Source: an uncultured Collinsella sp.
GTDB taxonomy: Bacteria > Actinomycetota > Coriobacteriia > Coriobacteriales > Coriobacteriaceae
DNA: 53,840 nucleotides
Direction: 5' to 3'
Assembly (NCBI GenBank): GCA_902492935.1
Contig: CABUNJ010000017.1
Coordinates: forward strand, 1 to 53,840
Numbering within the stretch: the first letter of the stretch is position 1; each line of letters begins with the position of its first letter. Shown piece after piece: positions 31,854 to 40,525 of this stretch. The notes below the pieces were generated by a model. The model saw nothing but the letters and a program-made list of their open reading frames with translations, was not told where the DNA came from and ran no database searches. Made by a program: the position numbers and the translations under genes.

Positions 31854-33464
31854 ATGATGCAAAAGATACAACGTTTCGGCGGTGCAATGTACACGCCTGC
31901 AATTCTTTTCGCATTTTCCGGAATCGTCGTCGGCCTGGGTACGTTGTTTACCACCGAGGCGATCTTTGGCGAGATGGCCACTGCGGGCCATCTTTGGTTT
32001 GATTGCTGGAATGTGCTGCTCCAGGGTGGTTGGACGCTCTTTAACCAGATGCCGTTGCTGTTTTGCGTAGCGTTGCCAATCTCGCTCGCGAACAAGCAGA
32101 ACGCTCGCTGCTGCATGGAGGCTTTGGCCATCTACCTTACCTTCAACTACTTTGTAAGCACAATCTTGGGGCAGTGGGGCCCTGTCTTTGGTGTCGACTA
32201 TTCTGTCGAGGCGGGCAGCGGTACTGGTCTTGCCACTATCGCAAGCATCAAAACGCTTGACATGGGCATCATGGGCGCGCTCATTATCTCTGGTATCGCC
32301 ACGATGCTGCATAACAAGTTCTTCGACACCGAACTTCCTGAGTGGCTGGGCGTGTTCTCGGGTTCCGTGTTCATCTATATGATCGGTTTCTTCGTTATGG
32401 TTCCGGTCGCTCTTATCGCCTGCCTGGTGTGGCCGCATGTTCAGGCTGCTATCTCTGCCTTCCAGGGATTCATCCTTTCCGCCGGTACGTTTGGCGTGGG
32501 TGTCTTTGCTTTCTTCGAGCGCGTGCTGATCCCTACAGGCCTGCACCACTTTATCTATACGCCGTTCTATTACGACAACGCGGCGGTCAACGGCGGCATC
32601 TTTGCTGCTTGGGCCAACATCCTGCCCCAACTGGCTGCCGATCCGAGCGTTGCTCTTAAGGATGCCGCACCCTGGGCTGCCTATACCTGCCCTGGTTGGA
32701 CTAAGGTCTTCGGCTCGCTTGGCGTCGCCATTGCGTTTTATATGACCGCCAAACCCGAGCGCAAGCAGCGCGTCAAGGCTCTGCTGATCCCGGTCACCCT
32801 TACCGCTATGCTTTGCGGTATTACCGAGCCGCTTGACTTCACCTTCCTGTTCATCGCGCCCGGCCTGTTCGTCGTCCACTGCGTGCTCGGAGCGCTTGGC
32901 TGCATGGCTCAAAACCTCCTTGGCGTCGTGGGTATCTTCGACGGCGGCATCATCTCGATGCTCTCGTGGGACTGGCTGCCCCTTTGGGCCGCACACGGTC
33001 TGCAGTACGCCATCTCCATCCTTGTCGGTCTGTGCTTTACCGCCCTTTGGGTCGTGGTCTTCCGTTTCCTGATCGTCAAGTTCGACTTTAAGACCCCCGG
33101 TCGCGAGGATGACGATGTTGAGGTCGAGCTCAAGTCCAAGGCCGACTACAAGCAAAAGCAGGGCGGTGCTGCTGCTGGCAAATCGGTCGCCCAGAGTAAA
33201 GATGATGAGCGCTTGGTGCTTGCCGAGAACATCCTCGATCTGCTCGGTGGCACGGATAACATCATCGATGTAACTAACTGCGCTACCCGTCTGCGCGTTA
33301 ACGTCAAGGACAAGAGCGTCGTTGCACCCGAGGCTTCCTTCAAGGCGATCGGTACGCATGGCTTGGTGGTCCAAGGTCAGTCAATCCAGGTCATCGTCGG
33401 CCTTAGCGTCCCGCAGGTTCGCGAGAAGTTCGAGAGTCTTCTGAAGTTCGAGAGTCTTCTGTAA
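31854..33464 (+). CDS. PTS alpha-glucoside-type transporter, EIICB
   Basis: This 536-residue membrane permease imports and phosphorylates a sugar. The N-terminal EIIC domain (about 1-420) begins MMQKIQRFGGAMYTPAILF and holds about ten membrane segments. It includes the conserved PTGLHHFIYTPF and GITEPLDFTFLFIAP. A linker rich in charged residues leads to the EIIB domain, with the phosphocysteine in DVTNCATRLRV. The neighbouring GH4 enzyme has the alpha-type signature, so maltose-, sucrose- or isomaltose-like glucosides are likely. GAGGGGG precedes the chosen ATG. The last 12 residues are a duplicated KFESLL. EIIA is not encoded here. Confidence 0.92.
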   Translation: MMQKIQRFGGAMYTPAILFAFSGIVVGLGTLFTTEAIFGEMATAGHLWFDCWNVLLQGGWTLFNQMPLLFCVALPISLANKQNARCCMEALAIYLTFNYFVSTILGQWGPVFGVDYSVEAGSGTGLATIASIKTLDMGIMGALIISGIATMLHNKFFDTELPEWLGVFSGSVFIYMIGFFVMVPVALIACLVWPHVQAAISAFQGFILSAGTFGVGVFAFFERVLIPTGLHHFIYTPFYYDNAAVNGGIFAAWANILPQLAADPSVALKDAAPWAAYTCPGWTKVFGSLGVAIAFYMTAKPERKQRVKALLIPVTLTAMLCGITEPLDFTFLFIAPGLFVVHCVLGALGCMAQNLLGVVGIFDGGIISMLSWDWLPLWAAHGLQYAISILVGLCFTALWVVVFRFLIVKFDFKTPGREDDDVEVELKSKADYKQKQGGAAAGKSVAQSKDDERLVLAENILDLLGGTDNIIDVTNCATRLRVNVKDKSVVAPEASFKAIGTHGLVVQGQSIQVIVGLSVPQVREKFESLLKFESLL

Positions 33465-33482
33465 ACCATCGTCCATCGAAAC

Positions 33483-33522
33483 AATCGGCCTTGCAGAGCC
33501 GGTATGCACCGCAAGGCCGATT
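33483..33522 (+). terminator. Intercistronic hairpin between PTS and GH4 genes
   Basis: A perfect 12-bp stem (33483-33494 with 33511-33522) lies between the two genes without a strong T tail. It probably tunes expression or protects the upstream mRNA rather than ending transcription. Confidence 0.5.
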
Positions 33523-33619
33523 CTAGAGATAAAAAACTCCACTTCTAGGTAACAATTCCAAACCGTGCAGGCCGCGTACGGGGATGGATTGAGCAAGCGG
33601 CCAGAATGAGGAGGACATC

Positions 33620-34963
33620 ATGTCCAAGAAAAACTATGCCGTGACCATTGCCGGCGGTGGCTCTACCTTCACCCCGGGCATCGCTCTGATGCTGCTTGAG
33701 GAGCGTGACCGCTTCCCGGTCAACAAGGTGACCTTCTACGACAACAACGCCGAGCGCCAGGAGATCGTGGCAAAGGCCTGCGAGATCTATTTCCACGAGA
33801 ACGCCCCCGAGGTTGAGTTTAGCTACACCACCGACCCCGAGACCGCATTCACCGGGACCGACTTCGTGCTTGCTCACATCCGCGTGGGTCTCTACGCTAT
33901 GCGTGAGCTCGACGAGAAGATTCCTCTCAAGTACGGCTGCGTTGGCCAAGAGACCTGCGGTGCCGGCGGTATCGCCTACGGCATGCGCTCCATCGGTGGT
34001 GTCATCGAGATCCTCGACTACATGGAGAAGTACAGCCCCAACGCCTGGATGCTCAACTACTCCAACCCCGCGGCCATCGTCGCCGAGGCCTGCCGCGTGC
34101 TGCGCCCCAACAGCCGCATCATCAACATCTGCGACATGCCGATCGACCTCATGGATAAGATGAGCCGTATGTGCGGCATCAAGGATCGTCGCGAGCTGCA
34201 GTATAGCTACTACGGCCTCAACCACTTTGGTTGGTGGAGCAAAATCTACGACAAGGATGGCAACGACCTCATGCCGCAGATTAAGGAGCACATGGCTAAG
34301 AACGGCTACCTGGACGGCATCGAGCACGAGGCCGGTAAGGAGCAGCATGTCGAGGAGAGCTGGATTCACACCTTCGGCAAGGCCAAGGATGTCTATGCTG
34401 TCGATCCCGAGACGATTCCCAATACCTACCTCAAGTATTACCTGTACCCGGACTATGTCGTCGAGACGTCTGACCCCAACTACACTCGCGCCAATGAGGT
34501 TATGGATGGCCGTGAGAAGAAGGTCTTTGGTGCTTGCCGCGACATCATCGCCAAGGGTACTGCCAAGGACGGCGGCTTTGAGCCGGATGTACATGCCAAC
34601 TACATCGTCGACCTTGCCTGCGCACTGGCCGAGAACACGCTCGAGCGCTTCCTGCTGATCGTCCCCAACGATGGCGCTGTGCCCAACTTCGACCCGACGG
34701 CCATGGTCGAGGTGCCTTGCATCGTCGGTTCCAACGGCTTTGAGAAGATCTGCCAGGGCCCGATTCCGCAGTTCCAGAAGGGCCTGATGGAGCAGCAGGT
34801 TTCCGTCGAGAAGCTCGTTGTCCAGGCTTGGGTCGAGGGCAGCTACCAGAAGCTCTGGCAGGCACTCACGCTCTCCAAGACCATTCCTTCGGCGAGCGTT
34901 GCCAAGCAGATCCTGGACGAGCTCATCGAGGCCAACAAGGATTTCTGGCCCGAGCTTAAGTAA
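33620..34963 (+). CDS. 6-phospho-alpha-glucosidase, glycoside hydrolase family 4
   Basis: This cytoplasmic enzyme cleaves the phosphorylated disaccharide delivered by the PTS, using NAD and a divalent metal. The 447 residues include an N-terminal NAD site AGGGSTFTPG at 11-20. The metal-binding C171 lies in ICDMPI, and H202 in GLNHFGWW. The CDMP signature distinguishes 6-phospho-alpha-glucosidases from the CNVP-type beta enzymes in this family. GAGGAG precedes the ATG. It is the second gene of the alpha-glucoside operon. Confidence 0.94.
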   Translation: MSKKNYAVTIAGGGSTFTPGIALMLLEERDRFPVNKVTFYDNNAERQEIVAKACEIYFHENAPEVEFSYTTDPETAFTGTDFVLAHIRVGLYAMRELDEKIPLKYGCVGQETCGAGGIAYGMRSIGGVIEILDYMEKYSPNAWMLNYSNPAAIVAEACRVLRPNSRIINICDMPIDLMDKMSRMCGIKDRRELQYSYYGLNHFGWWSKIYDKDGNDLMPQIKEHMAKNGYLDGIEHEAGKEQHVEESWIHTFGKAKDVYAVDPETIPNTYLKYYLYPDYVVETSDPNYTRANEVMDGREKKVFGACRDIIAKGTAKDGGFEPDVHANYIVDLACALAENTLERFLLIVPNDGAVPNFDPTAMVEVPCIVGSNGFEKICQGPIPQFQKGLMEQQVSVEKLVVQAWVEGSYQKLWQALTLSKTIPSASVAKQILDELIEANKDFWPELK

Positions 34964-35090
34964 GGACTACTGTCTCGAACCCTCACGCATCTCTGCTTCA
35001 TTTGCGCCGTCGTGGTGTCCGGATTCGCCCGGATGCTGCGGCGGCGCTATACTTATGCAGTTTGAAGTACCTGTACCAAAAGGAGCTGTC

Positions 35091-36167
35091 GTGTCCCTTT
35101 CCATCGGTATCGTGGGCCTGCCCAACGTGGGCAAGTCGACGTTGTTCACCGCGCTTACCAAAAAGACCGGCCTTGCCGCCAACTACCCGTTCGCCACGAT
35201 TGACCCCAACGTGGGCATCGTCGATGTGCCCGATAGCCGCCTGCAAAAGCTCGCCGACATCGTTAACCCCGGCCGCATTGTGCCGGCTACGGTCGAGTTT
35301 GTCGACATCGCTGGCCTGGTGAAGGGTGCCAACGAGGGCGAGGGCCTGGGCAACCAGTTCTTGGCAAACATCCGCGAGACCGATGCCATCTGCGAGGTCG
35401 TGCGCTACTTTAAGGATCCCAACGTCATGCGTGAGGTGGGCCGCACGGGCGAGTTCGTCGACCCCGCCGGTGACGCCGATACCATCATGACTGAGCTTAT
35501 CCTGGCCGATATGGGCACGCTCGAGAAGCAGCTGCCTAAACTCGAGAAGGAGGCCAAGCGCGATAAGGAGCTCATGCCCAAGTTCGAGGTTGCCAAGCGC
35601 CTGCTTGCCTGGCTCAACGAGGGCAAGCGCGCCGCATCCATGGAGATGACCGACGAGGAGCGTGCCGCCGCCAAGGGCCTGTTCCTGCTCACTATGAAGC
35701 CCATCCTGTATGTGGCCAACGTGGACGAGGATATGCTCAACGACGATTTGGCGCCCATCGATGGTGTCAAGCCGCTGCCCATCTGCGCCAAGATCGAGGC
35801 CGAGCTTTCCGAGCTCGACCCCGAGGACGCCGCCGACTATCTGGAGAGCCTGGGCTTGGAGCAGCCCGGTCTGGACGTGCTTGCGCAGGCGGCCTATAAG
35901 CTGCTCGGTCTGCAGTCGTTCTTTACGGCCGGCGAGATGGAGGTCAAGGCCTGGACGGTTCGTCAGGGCGCGACCGCCCCGCAGGCCGCCGGCGTCATCC
36001 ACACCGATTTTGAACGCGGCTTTATTAAGGCCGAGGTTATTGGCTACGACGACTACATCGAGCTCGGTGGCGAGCAGGGCGCCAAGGCTGCCGGCAAGCT
36101 GCGCATCGAGGGCAAAGACTATGTCATGGCCGATGGCGACGTCGTGCACTTCCGCTTTAACGTGTAA
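35091..36167 (+). CDS. ychF: Redox-regulated ATPase YchF
   Basis: YchF is an Obg-family P-loop protein that prefers ATP and associates with ribosomes. The 358 residues start VSLSIGIVGLPNVGKSTLF, with the P-loop at 8-16, followed by FATIDPNVGIV and DIAGLVKGANEGEGLGNQFL. The C-terminal TGS domain ends KAAGKLRIEGKDYVMADGDVVHFRFNV (given here as two parts: KAAGKLRIEGKDY and VHFRFNV). A GTG start is chosen because AGGAG lies seven bases before it; the upstream in-frame extension overlaps the GH4 gene. A -10-like TATACT is at 35048-35053. Confidence 0.95.
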   Translation: MSLSIGIVGLPNVGKSTLFTALTKKTGLAANYPFATIDPNVGIVDVPDSRLQKLADIVNPGRIVPATVEFVDIAGLVKGANEGEGLGNQFLANIRETDAICEVVRYFKDPNVMREVGRTGEFVDPAGDADTIMTELILADMGTLEKQLPKLEKEAKRDKELMPKFEVAKRLLAWLNEGKRAASMEMTDEERAAAKGLFLLTMKPILYVANVDEDMLNDDLAPIDGVKPLPICAKIEAELSELDPEDAADYLESLGLEQPGLDVLAQAAYKLLGLQSFFTAGEMEVKAWTVRQGATAPQAAGVIHTDFERGFIKAEVIGYDDYIELGGEQGAKAAGKLRIEGKDYVMADGDVVHFRFNV

Positions 36168-36178
36168 GGGCGACGCGC

Positions 36179-36562
36179 ATGTTCAAATATGGCAAAAAAG
36201 CCGGCTACATGGGCATCGCGCTGCTGGTGCTTGCGGTGATTCCGTTGGTGGTCGCAGCGTTTGTAATCCCCAACATTGGCCCCGAGGTGGCAACGAAGTT
36301 TAACGCAGCCGGCGAGGTGACGCGCTGGGGCAAGAGCTACGAGCTGCTGGCGCTTCCGGTGCTCAATTTGCTGCTGAGCGTGGCAACGTACTTTACGGCG
36401 GGACACCAGGCCAAGAACAATGAGGACTCTGCCGCCATGGCGCGCATCGTGTGCGAGCGCTACCTGCGCAACGGTTGCATTACGGGTGTGTTCCTCAACG
36501 TGATCAACGTTTACTTTATGTACTCGGCGATTACCGGAACGGGCTTTGGCTTTGGTTTCTAG
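36179..36562 (+). CDS. DUF1648 (SdpI-like) membrane protein
   Basis: The 127-residue protein has three predicted membrane helices (about 9-31, 55-75 and 100-120). Between the first two it carries the DUF1648 signature IGPEVATKFNAAGEVTRWGKS. SdpI-type proteins confer immunity to a secreted toxin or act in signalling, but short DUF1648 proteins mostly have no known role. It starts 11 bases after ychF and probably shares its transcript. The next gene is convergent with only nine bases between the stops. Confidence 0.75.
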   Translation: MFKYGKKAGYMGIALLVLAVIPLVVAAFVIPNIGPEVATKFNAAGEVTRWGKSYELLALPVLNLLLSVATYFTAGHQAKNNEDSAAMARIVCERYLRNGCITGVFLNVINVYFMYSAITGTGFGFGF

Positions 36563-36571
36563 CTTGTCCTT

Positions 36572-36961
36572 TTAGGCAACGAGCCTGCACGCATATTCAA
36601 TGGCTGCTGCGAGGCCGCCGCTCGATCGTGGTTGAAAGACTACATCGGCGGCGGCCTCGTTTTCGTATCCGGCGCCGCGAAGGGCGAGTGCTATGCCGGC
36701 TTCTAAAAGGAGCGGCAGGCCGCGTTGGCTGGTTGCGATAACGGCAGCCTGATTGAGCGAGCAGCCGTGCGTTTGGCATTGAATGGCAAGTTCACCTTGC
36801 GCCGGGCAAGGGACCAGAACGGCGGCGACGCGACTTGATAGCAATGTAAATGCTGTGCGCTCATCGGGCGAAAGGCATTCAGCTTCAACGACGACGAGCT
36901 TGGGCGGCGCGCTGTTTGTGCGAAGCGTGGCTCGGTACATGCGGACCGAAGAACCCGACAT
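36572..36961 (-). CDS. Unrecognised 129-residue protein, partner of the Xre repressor
   Basis: I do not recognise this protein. The start at MSGSSVRMYRATLR is supported by AGGAG seven bases upstream. It is alanine-rich, with three or four cysteines in the middle (EAECLS, PCPAQGELAIQCQTHGCS) and a hydrophobic helix GLPLLLEAGIALALRGAG. No signal peptide is seen. It is transcribed divergently from the small Xre gene at 37038, and a perfect palindrome fills the space between, so the Xre protein very likely controls it. It could be the toxin or effector of a small two-gene module. Confidence 0.6.
   Translation of the reverse strand: MSGSSVRMYRATLRTNSAPPKLVVVEAECLSPDERTAFTLLSSRVAAVLVPCPAQGELAIQCQTHGCSLNQAAVIATSQRGLPLLLEAGIALALRGAGYENEAAADVVFQPRSSGGLAAAIEYACRLVA
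36611..36663 (+). terminator. Terminator of the ychF-DUF1648 transcript inside the opposing gene
   Basis: GAGGCCGCCG at 36611-36620 pairs with CGGCGGCCTC at 36649-36658, followed by GTTTTCG on the plus strand. It lies within the coding region of the convergent gene. Confidence 0.5.
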
Positions 36962-36984
36962 AGAAAACTCCTGTGTATTCGGCA

Positions 36985-37008
36985 AAACGTAAACTATAGT
37001 TTACGTTT
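36985..37008. promoter_or_regulatory. Perfect 24-bp palindromic operator
   Basis: The 24 bases centred on GTAAACTATAGTTTAC are perfectly self-complementary. They sit midway between the divergent starts at 36961 and 37038 and are flanked on both sides by direct copies of ATTCGGC (36977-36983 and 37011-37017). This is the expected binding site of the adjacent dimeric Xre repressor. Confidence 0.75.
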
Positions 37009-37037
37009 ATATTCGGCTCCATTTCAAACTCGGCTGC

Positions 37038-37256
37038 ATGGACGAACGTGCGAAACAGATTCTTGGCAGGCGGGTCGAAGAGACACGCAGGGACCTTGGT
37101 ATCTCCAAGGTTGATTTTTGTGTGGCGACAGGAATCAGCCGACCCTACCTCGACCGAATCGAAGATGGGACGGCAAATTTCACGCTCAAGGTTCTATTTA
37201 AGATCGCGCCCGCACTCGGCATGACGGTGTCAGAACTTCTCGAGGGTATCGAATAG
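37038..37256 (+). CDS. Small Xre-family HTH regulator
   Basis: The 72-residue protein is a single Cro/CI-type helix-turn-helix domain: VEETRRDLGISKVDFCVATGI, then SRPYLDRIEDGTANFTLKVL, then a C-terminal helix ending SELLEGIE. In size it resembles controller proteins of restriction-modification systems and antitoxin-type repressors. The palindrome at 36985-37008, immediately upstream, suggests autoregulation and control of the divergent gene at 36572-36961. The start follows no strong ribosome binding site, so it may be leaderless. Confidence 0.85.
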   Translation: MDERAKQILGRRVEETRRDLGISKVDFCVATGISRPYLDRIEDGTANFTLKVLFKIAPALGMTVSELLEGIE

Positions 37257-37292
37257 GGCGTTCCCCCGCTGTATTTGACGCTCTTTGGGCGG

Positions 37293-37534
37293 GTCCCCCT
37301 GGTTGCGATGTGCAAAATCGCGAGTATTCAGCACCAGTTCGGCCGTAGATGGTAGCTCGAGCGGCTGGCTTTGCCTTTTTGACAGTAGATAATCCACACG
37401 CTAAATAAAAATGAGGAATAAATATTTACTAGACGGACCCTTCGTCCTAAAAGTTCGTCTAATAATCGGCCGATTCTATGTCTCCGGAGGAGAAATTGCA
37501 GAATACTCCGATTTTTGCACGGCCCGAGGGGGAC
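37293..37534. mobile_element. Second AT-rich element with imperfect inverted ends (MITE-like)
   Basis: The 321-base gap between the Xre gene and asparaginase is mostly one unit. The left end (37293-37333) reads GTCCCCCT, a short variable part, then GTGCAAAA, TCG and GAGTATTC. The right end (37497-37534) gives the same order on the other strand. The interior is AT-rich and holds a promoter at 37379-37407. Overall design and length (242 bp) parallel the element at 19081-19313, whose ends also combine a CAAAAA run with GAGTA. Confidence 0.55.
37379..37407 (+). promoter_or_regulatory. Near-consensus promoter inside the inverted-repeat element
   Basis: TTGACA at 37379-37384 and TAAATA at 37402-37407 have an ideal 17-base spacer. 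No plus-strand gene follows; asparaginase is on the other strand. The promoter would make a non-coding or antisense RNA toward the end of the asparaginase gene. Confidence 0.5.
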
Positions 37535-37577
37535 CACCTGTCGTTTAAGGCTGCGATAAGTGGAGCTGCCTTAGGGA

Positions 37578-38591
37578 TTACGCCATCGGGATGCGATCGT
37601 GGTTGACTTGGCTGTAGAACAGGCGCTGAATCTCTGCCGCATCGCGTGACTGGCCGAGCGCCCACATGGTCTTGGCCACGAGCGTCTCGGTGGTCATGTC
37701 GTCGCCGCGCAAAATACCCGGATGATCGGCGTAAGCTCGGCCGACCTCATAAACACCCAGGTCGAGGCCCTCCTCGGGGACCTGCGTGGTCATAACGACA
37801 GTGCGGCCCGAATCGACCCAGCGGAAAATTGCCTCTTGGAACGACTCGCCCGACTCGCCAAACTCGGGGATACCGCCAATGCCAAAGGTCTCCAGAATCA
37901 CGGCGTCGTAGCTATCGGCAAGGGCGTCGAGGATGCCCGGGTTTACGCCGGGCGTAAGCTTGAGTACAAATACGCGCGGGTCGATGCTGTCGTAGAAACG
38001 CACCGGGTTTTCGCCCTGATGAGTGCCGTGGAGCCCGTTGCGCACGATGCGGTCGTTGCGGATGTAGGCAATGGGCGGATAGTTGACGCTAATGAACGCG
38101 TTAAAGCTCATGGTGCGCTGCTTGCGGGCGCGCGTGCCGGCAATGGCGACGCCACCAAACACAATCGACACATCGTGCGAATGCTCGTCGAGCGCATAGA
38201 GCAGGCTCTGGTACAGATTGAGCTTGGCGTCGGTAAAGGGGTTGCCCATGGGCTTTTGCGAGCCGGTGAGCACGATGGGCTTGGGGCTGTCCTGAATCAG
38301 ATAGGAAAGCGCCGCCGCGGTGTAGCTCATGGTGTCGGTGCCGTGTAGAATCACGAATCCGTCGTGGTCGGCATAGCCCTTGACGATGACGTCGCGGATA
38401 CGCATCCAGTCACTGGGACGCATATTGGTGCTGTCGATGTTCATGGGCTGCACGACGTCGAGCTCGCAGAGCCCCGAGATCTCGGGGACGCTCTGGGCGA
38501 GCTCCTCACCGGTCAGGGCGGGGGAGAGGCCATTGCCGTCCTCGGTTGATGCGATGGTGCCGCCCGTGGCGATGAGAAGTATGCGCTTCAT
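37578..38591 (-). CDS. ansA: Type I L-asparaginase
   Basis: The enzyme hydrolyses asparagine to aspartate and ammonia. The 337-residue protein has both catalytic motifs: ATGGTIAS at 8-15 with T12, and the second threonine in ILHGTDTMSYTAAALS. LTGSQKPMG and the absence of a signal peptide fit the cytoplasmic type I class. The start at MKRILLIATGG is chosen as the family start; the frame is open 24 codons further. The gene lies alone on the minus strand, divergent from guaA. Confidence 0.92.
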   Translation of the reverse strand: MKRILLIATGGTIASTEDGNGLSPALTGEELAQSVPEISGLCELDVVQPMNIDSTNMRPSDWMRIRDVIVKGYADHDGFVILHGTDTMSYTAAALSYLIQDSPKPIVLTGSQKPMGNPFTDAKLNLYQSLLYALDEHSHDVSIVFGGVAIAGTRARKQRTMSFNAFISVNYPPIAYIRNDRIVRNGLHGTHQGENPVRFYDSIDPRVFVLKLTPGVNPGILDALADSYDAVILETFGIGGIPEFGESGESFQEAIFRWVDSGRTVVMTTQVPEEGLDLGVYEVGRAYADHPGILRGDDMTTETLVAKTMWALGQSRDAAEIQRLFYSQVNHDRIPMA

Positions 38592-38858
38592 GCTGGTATT
38601 CCTATCGTATTTGCCGCCGCAGAGGCGGAGTCGTTCGGCAGTATTGTGGCACAGGGCGTCCAATGTTCAAACGTATTACATCATCTGTAACGTTTGAAAA
38701 CACTTCAATTGCCGTCAAATAGGGGCCCAGGTCGTGCGTTTGCCGTGCGCTGATGGCTGCGAGGGGCGAGAAACCCCATATAACGTGTACACTATGGAGG
38801 TTATTTTCGTTCATTCACGCGGGTGGGCACCGGCTCCCCGCCAACAAGAGGGGGAACC

Positions 38859-40457
38859 ATGGATCAAAAGGCTTCCGCAAAGGTCCTCGTACTCGACTTT
38901 GGTGCGCAGTACGGTCAGCTCATTGCCCGTCGCGTCCGCGACCTCAACGTGTATTCCGAGATCGTCCCCTGCGACATCTCAGCCGACGAGATTCGCGAGA
39001 TGAACGCCTCTGCGCTCATCCTTTCCGGCGGCCCGGCTTCCGTGTATGCCGAGGACGCTCCGTCTATCGATCCCGCCATCTTTGACCTGGGCCTTCCCGT
39101 CCTGGGCTTTTGCTACGGCCATCAGATCACGGCCGTGACGCTCGGCGGCAAGGTCGGCCACTCCGAGGTGGGCGAGTACGGCCGCGCTACCATCACGCGC
39201 ACGGCTGGCGCCAAGCTCTTTAACTCCACGCCCATGGAGCAGGCCGTGTGGATGAGCCACCGCGACGCCGTTTCCGAGGTGCCCGAGGGCTTTACCGTTA
39301 CCGCCAGCACCGACGTGTGCCCGGTTGCCGCCATGGAGTGCCCCGAGCGCAAGATCTTCACCACGCAGTTCCACCCCGAGGTCAAGCACTCCGAGTATGG
39401 TCAGCAGCTGCTGAGCAACTTCCTGTTTGAGATCTGCGGCCTGGAGCCCAACTGGAGCATGGACAACCTGGTCGAGACCATGACGGCCGAGTTCCGCGAG
39501 AAGGTCGGCAACGACCGCGTGATTCTGGCCCTGTCCGGCGGCGTCGACTCCTCCGTCGTGGCTGCGTTGGGCGCCCGCGCCGTGGGCAAGCAGATGACCT
39601 GCGTGTTCATCAACCACGGTCTGCTGCGCAAGGGCGAGCCCGAGCAGGTGGAGGAGGTCTTCACCAAGCAGTTTGACGTCGACTTCATTCACGTCCACGC
39701 CGAGGACCGTTATGCCGAGCTTCTGGCCGGCGTGACCGAGCCCGAGGAGAAGCGCCGCATCATCGGTACGCAGTTCTGGAAAGAGTTCTTCGCCGTGGCG
39801 CAGCAGCTCGAGACCGATGGCAAGCCGGTCAAGTACCTGGCTCAGGGCACCATCTACCCCGACATCATCGAGTCCGGCGCTCGCAAGACGGGCGGCAAGA
39901 CGGCCACCATCAAGAGCCACCACAACCTGATCCCGTTCCCCGAGGGCGTGCACTTCGACCTTATTGAGCCGCTCGACCACTTCTTTAAGGACGAGGTCCG
40001 CGCGCTTGGTCTGGCGCTGGGCCTGCCGGGTCACATCGTGTTCCGCCAGCCTTTCCCGGGCCCGGGTCTGGCCATCCGCATCATCGGTGCGGTCGACAAG
40101 GAGAAGCTCGAGATCCTCAAGAACGCCGATGCCATCGTGCGCGAGGAGCTGGATGCCTACAACCAGCGTCTGTTTGAGCAGACCGGCGAGCGCAACTCCG
40201 AGCACAGCTGCTGGCAGTATTTCGCGGTCCTGCCCGACATCAAGTCCGTGGGCGTTATGGGCGACGAGCGCACCTATCAGCGCCCGATCATCCTGCGTGC
40301 CGTCGAGTCCAGCGATGCCATGACCGCCGACTGGGCCAAGCTGCCCTACGACGTGCTGGCCCGCATCTCCGGCCGCATCGTTGCCGAGGTTCCCGGCGCC
40401 AACCGCGTGTGCTACGACATCACGTCCAAGCCGCCCGCGACGATCGAGTGGGAATAG
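38859..40457 (+). CDS. guaA: GMP synthase (glutamine-hydrolysing)
   Basis: GuaA converts XMP to GMP with glutamine and ATP. The 532 residues contain an N-terminal class I glutaminase with nucleophile C85 in GFCYGHQ and the histidine-glutamate pair in TQFHPEVKHS. An ATP pyrophosphatase follows, with the loop LALSGGVDSSVVAAL near 230-245. The C-terminal dimerisation domain ends in KPPATIEWE. The start is fixed by GAGGGGGA before the ATG. A G-rich leader of about 100 bases precedes it, but I see no clear guanine riboswitch. Confidence 0.96.
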   Translation: MDQKASAKVLVLDFGAQYGQLIARRVRDLNVYSEIVPCDISADEIREMNASALILSGGPASVYAEDAPSIDPAIFDLGLPVLGFCYGHQITAVTLGGKVGHSEVGEYGRATITRTAGAKLFNSTPMEQAVWMSHRDAVSEVPEGFTVTASTDVCPVAAMECPERKIFTTQFHPEVKHSEYGQQLLSNFLFEICGLEPNWSMDNLVETMTAEFREKVGNDRVILALSGGVDSSVVAALGARAVGKQMTCVFINHGLLRKGEPEQVEEVFTKQFDVDFIHVHAEDRYAELLAGVTEPEEKRRIIGTQFWKEFFAVAQQLETDGKPVKYLAQGTIYPDIIESGARKTGGKTATIKSHHNLIPFPEGVHFDLIEPLDHFFKDEVRALGLALGLPGHIVFRQPFPGPGLAIRIIGAVDKEKLEILKNADAIVREELDAYNQRLFEQTGERNSEHSCWQYFAVLPDIKSVGVMGDERTYQRPIILRAVESSDAMTADWAKLPYDVLARISGRIVAEVPGANRVCYDITSKPPATIEWE

Positions 40458-40491
40458 AACAGACGTTCGATTCTATGCTATAGTGTTTGCC

Positions 40492-40525
40492 AATGGGCGC
40501 GGCATCTTCCGAATCCGCGCCCATT
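40492..40525 (+). terminator. Hairpin downstream of guaA
   Basis: A perfect 11-bp stem (40492-40502 with 40515-40525) lies 34 bases past guaA, without a T run. It probably stabilises the mRNA end or acts as a weak terminator. Confidence 0.5.

Noticed and set aside
31737..33374. 545-codon minus-strand ORF
   Set aside because: Antisense to the PTS IICB gene; charged low-complexity shadow translation.
37480..37611. 43-codon frame before the asparaginase end
   Set aside because: It lies in the inverted end of the repeat element and overlaps ansA; spacing from the GGAGGAG sequence to any start codon is wrong.
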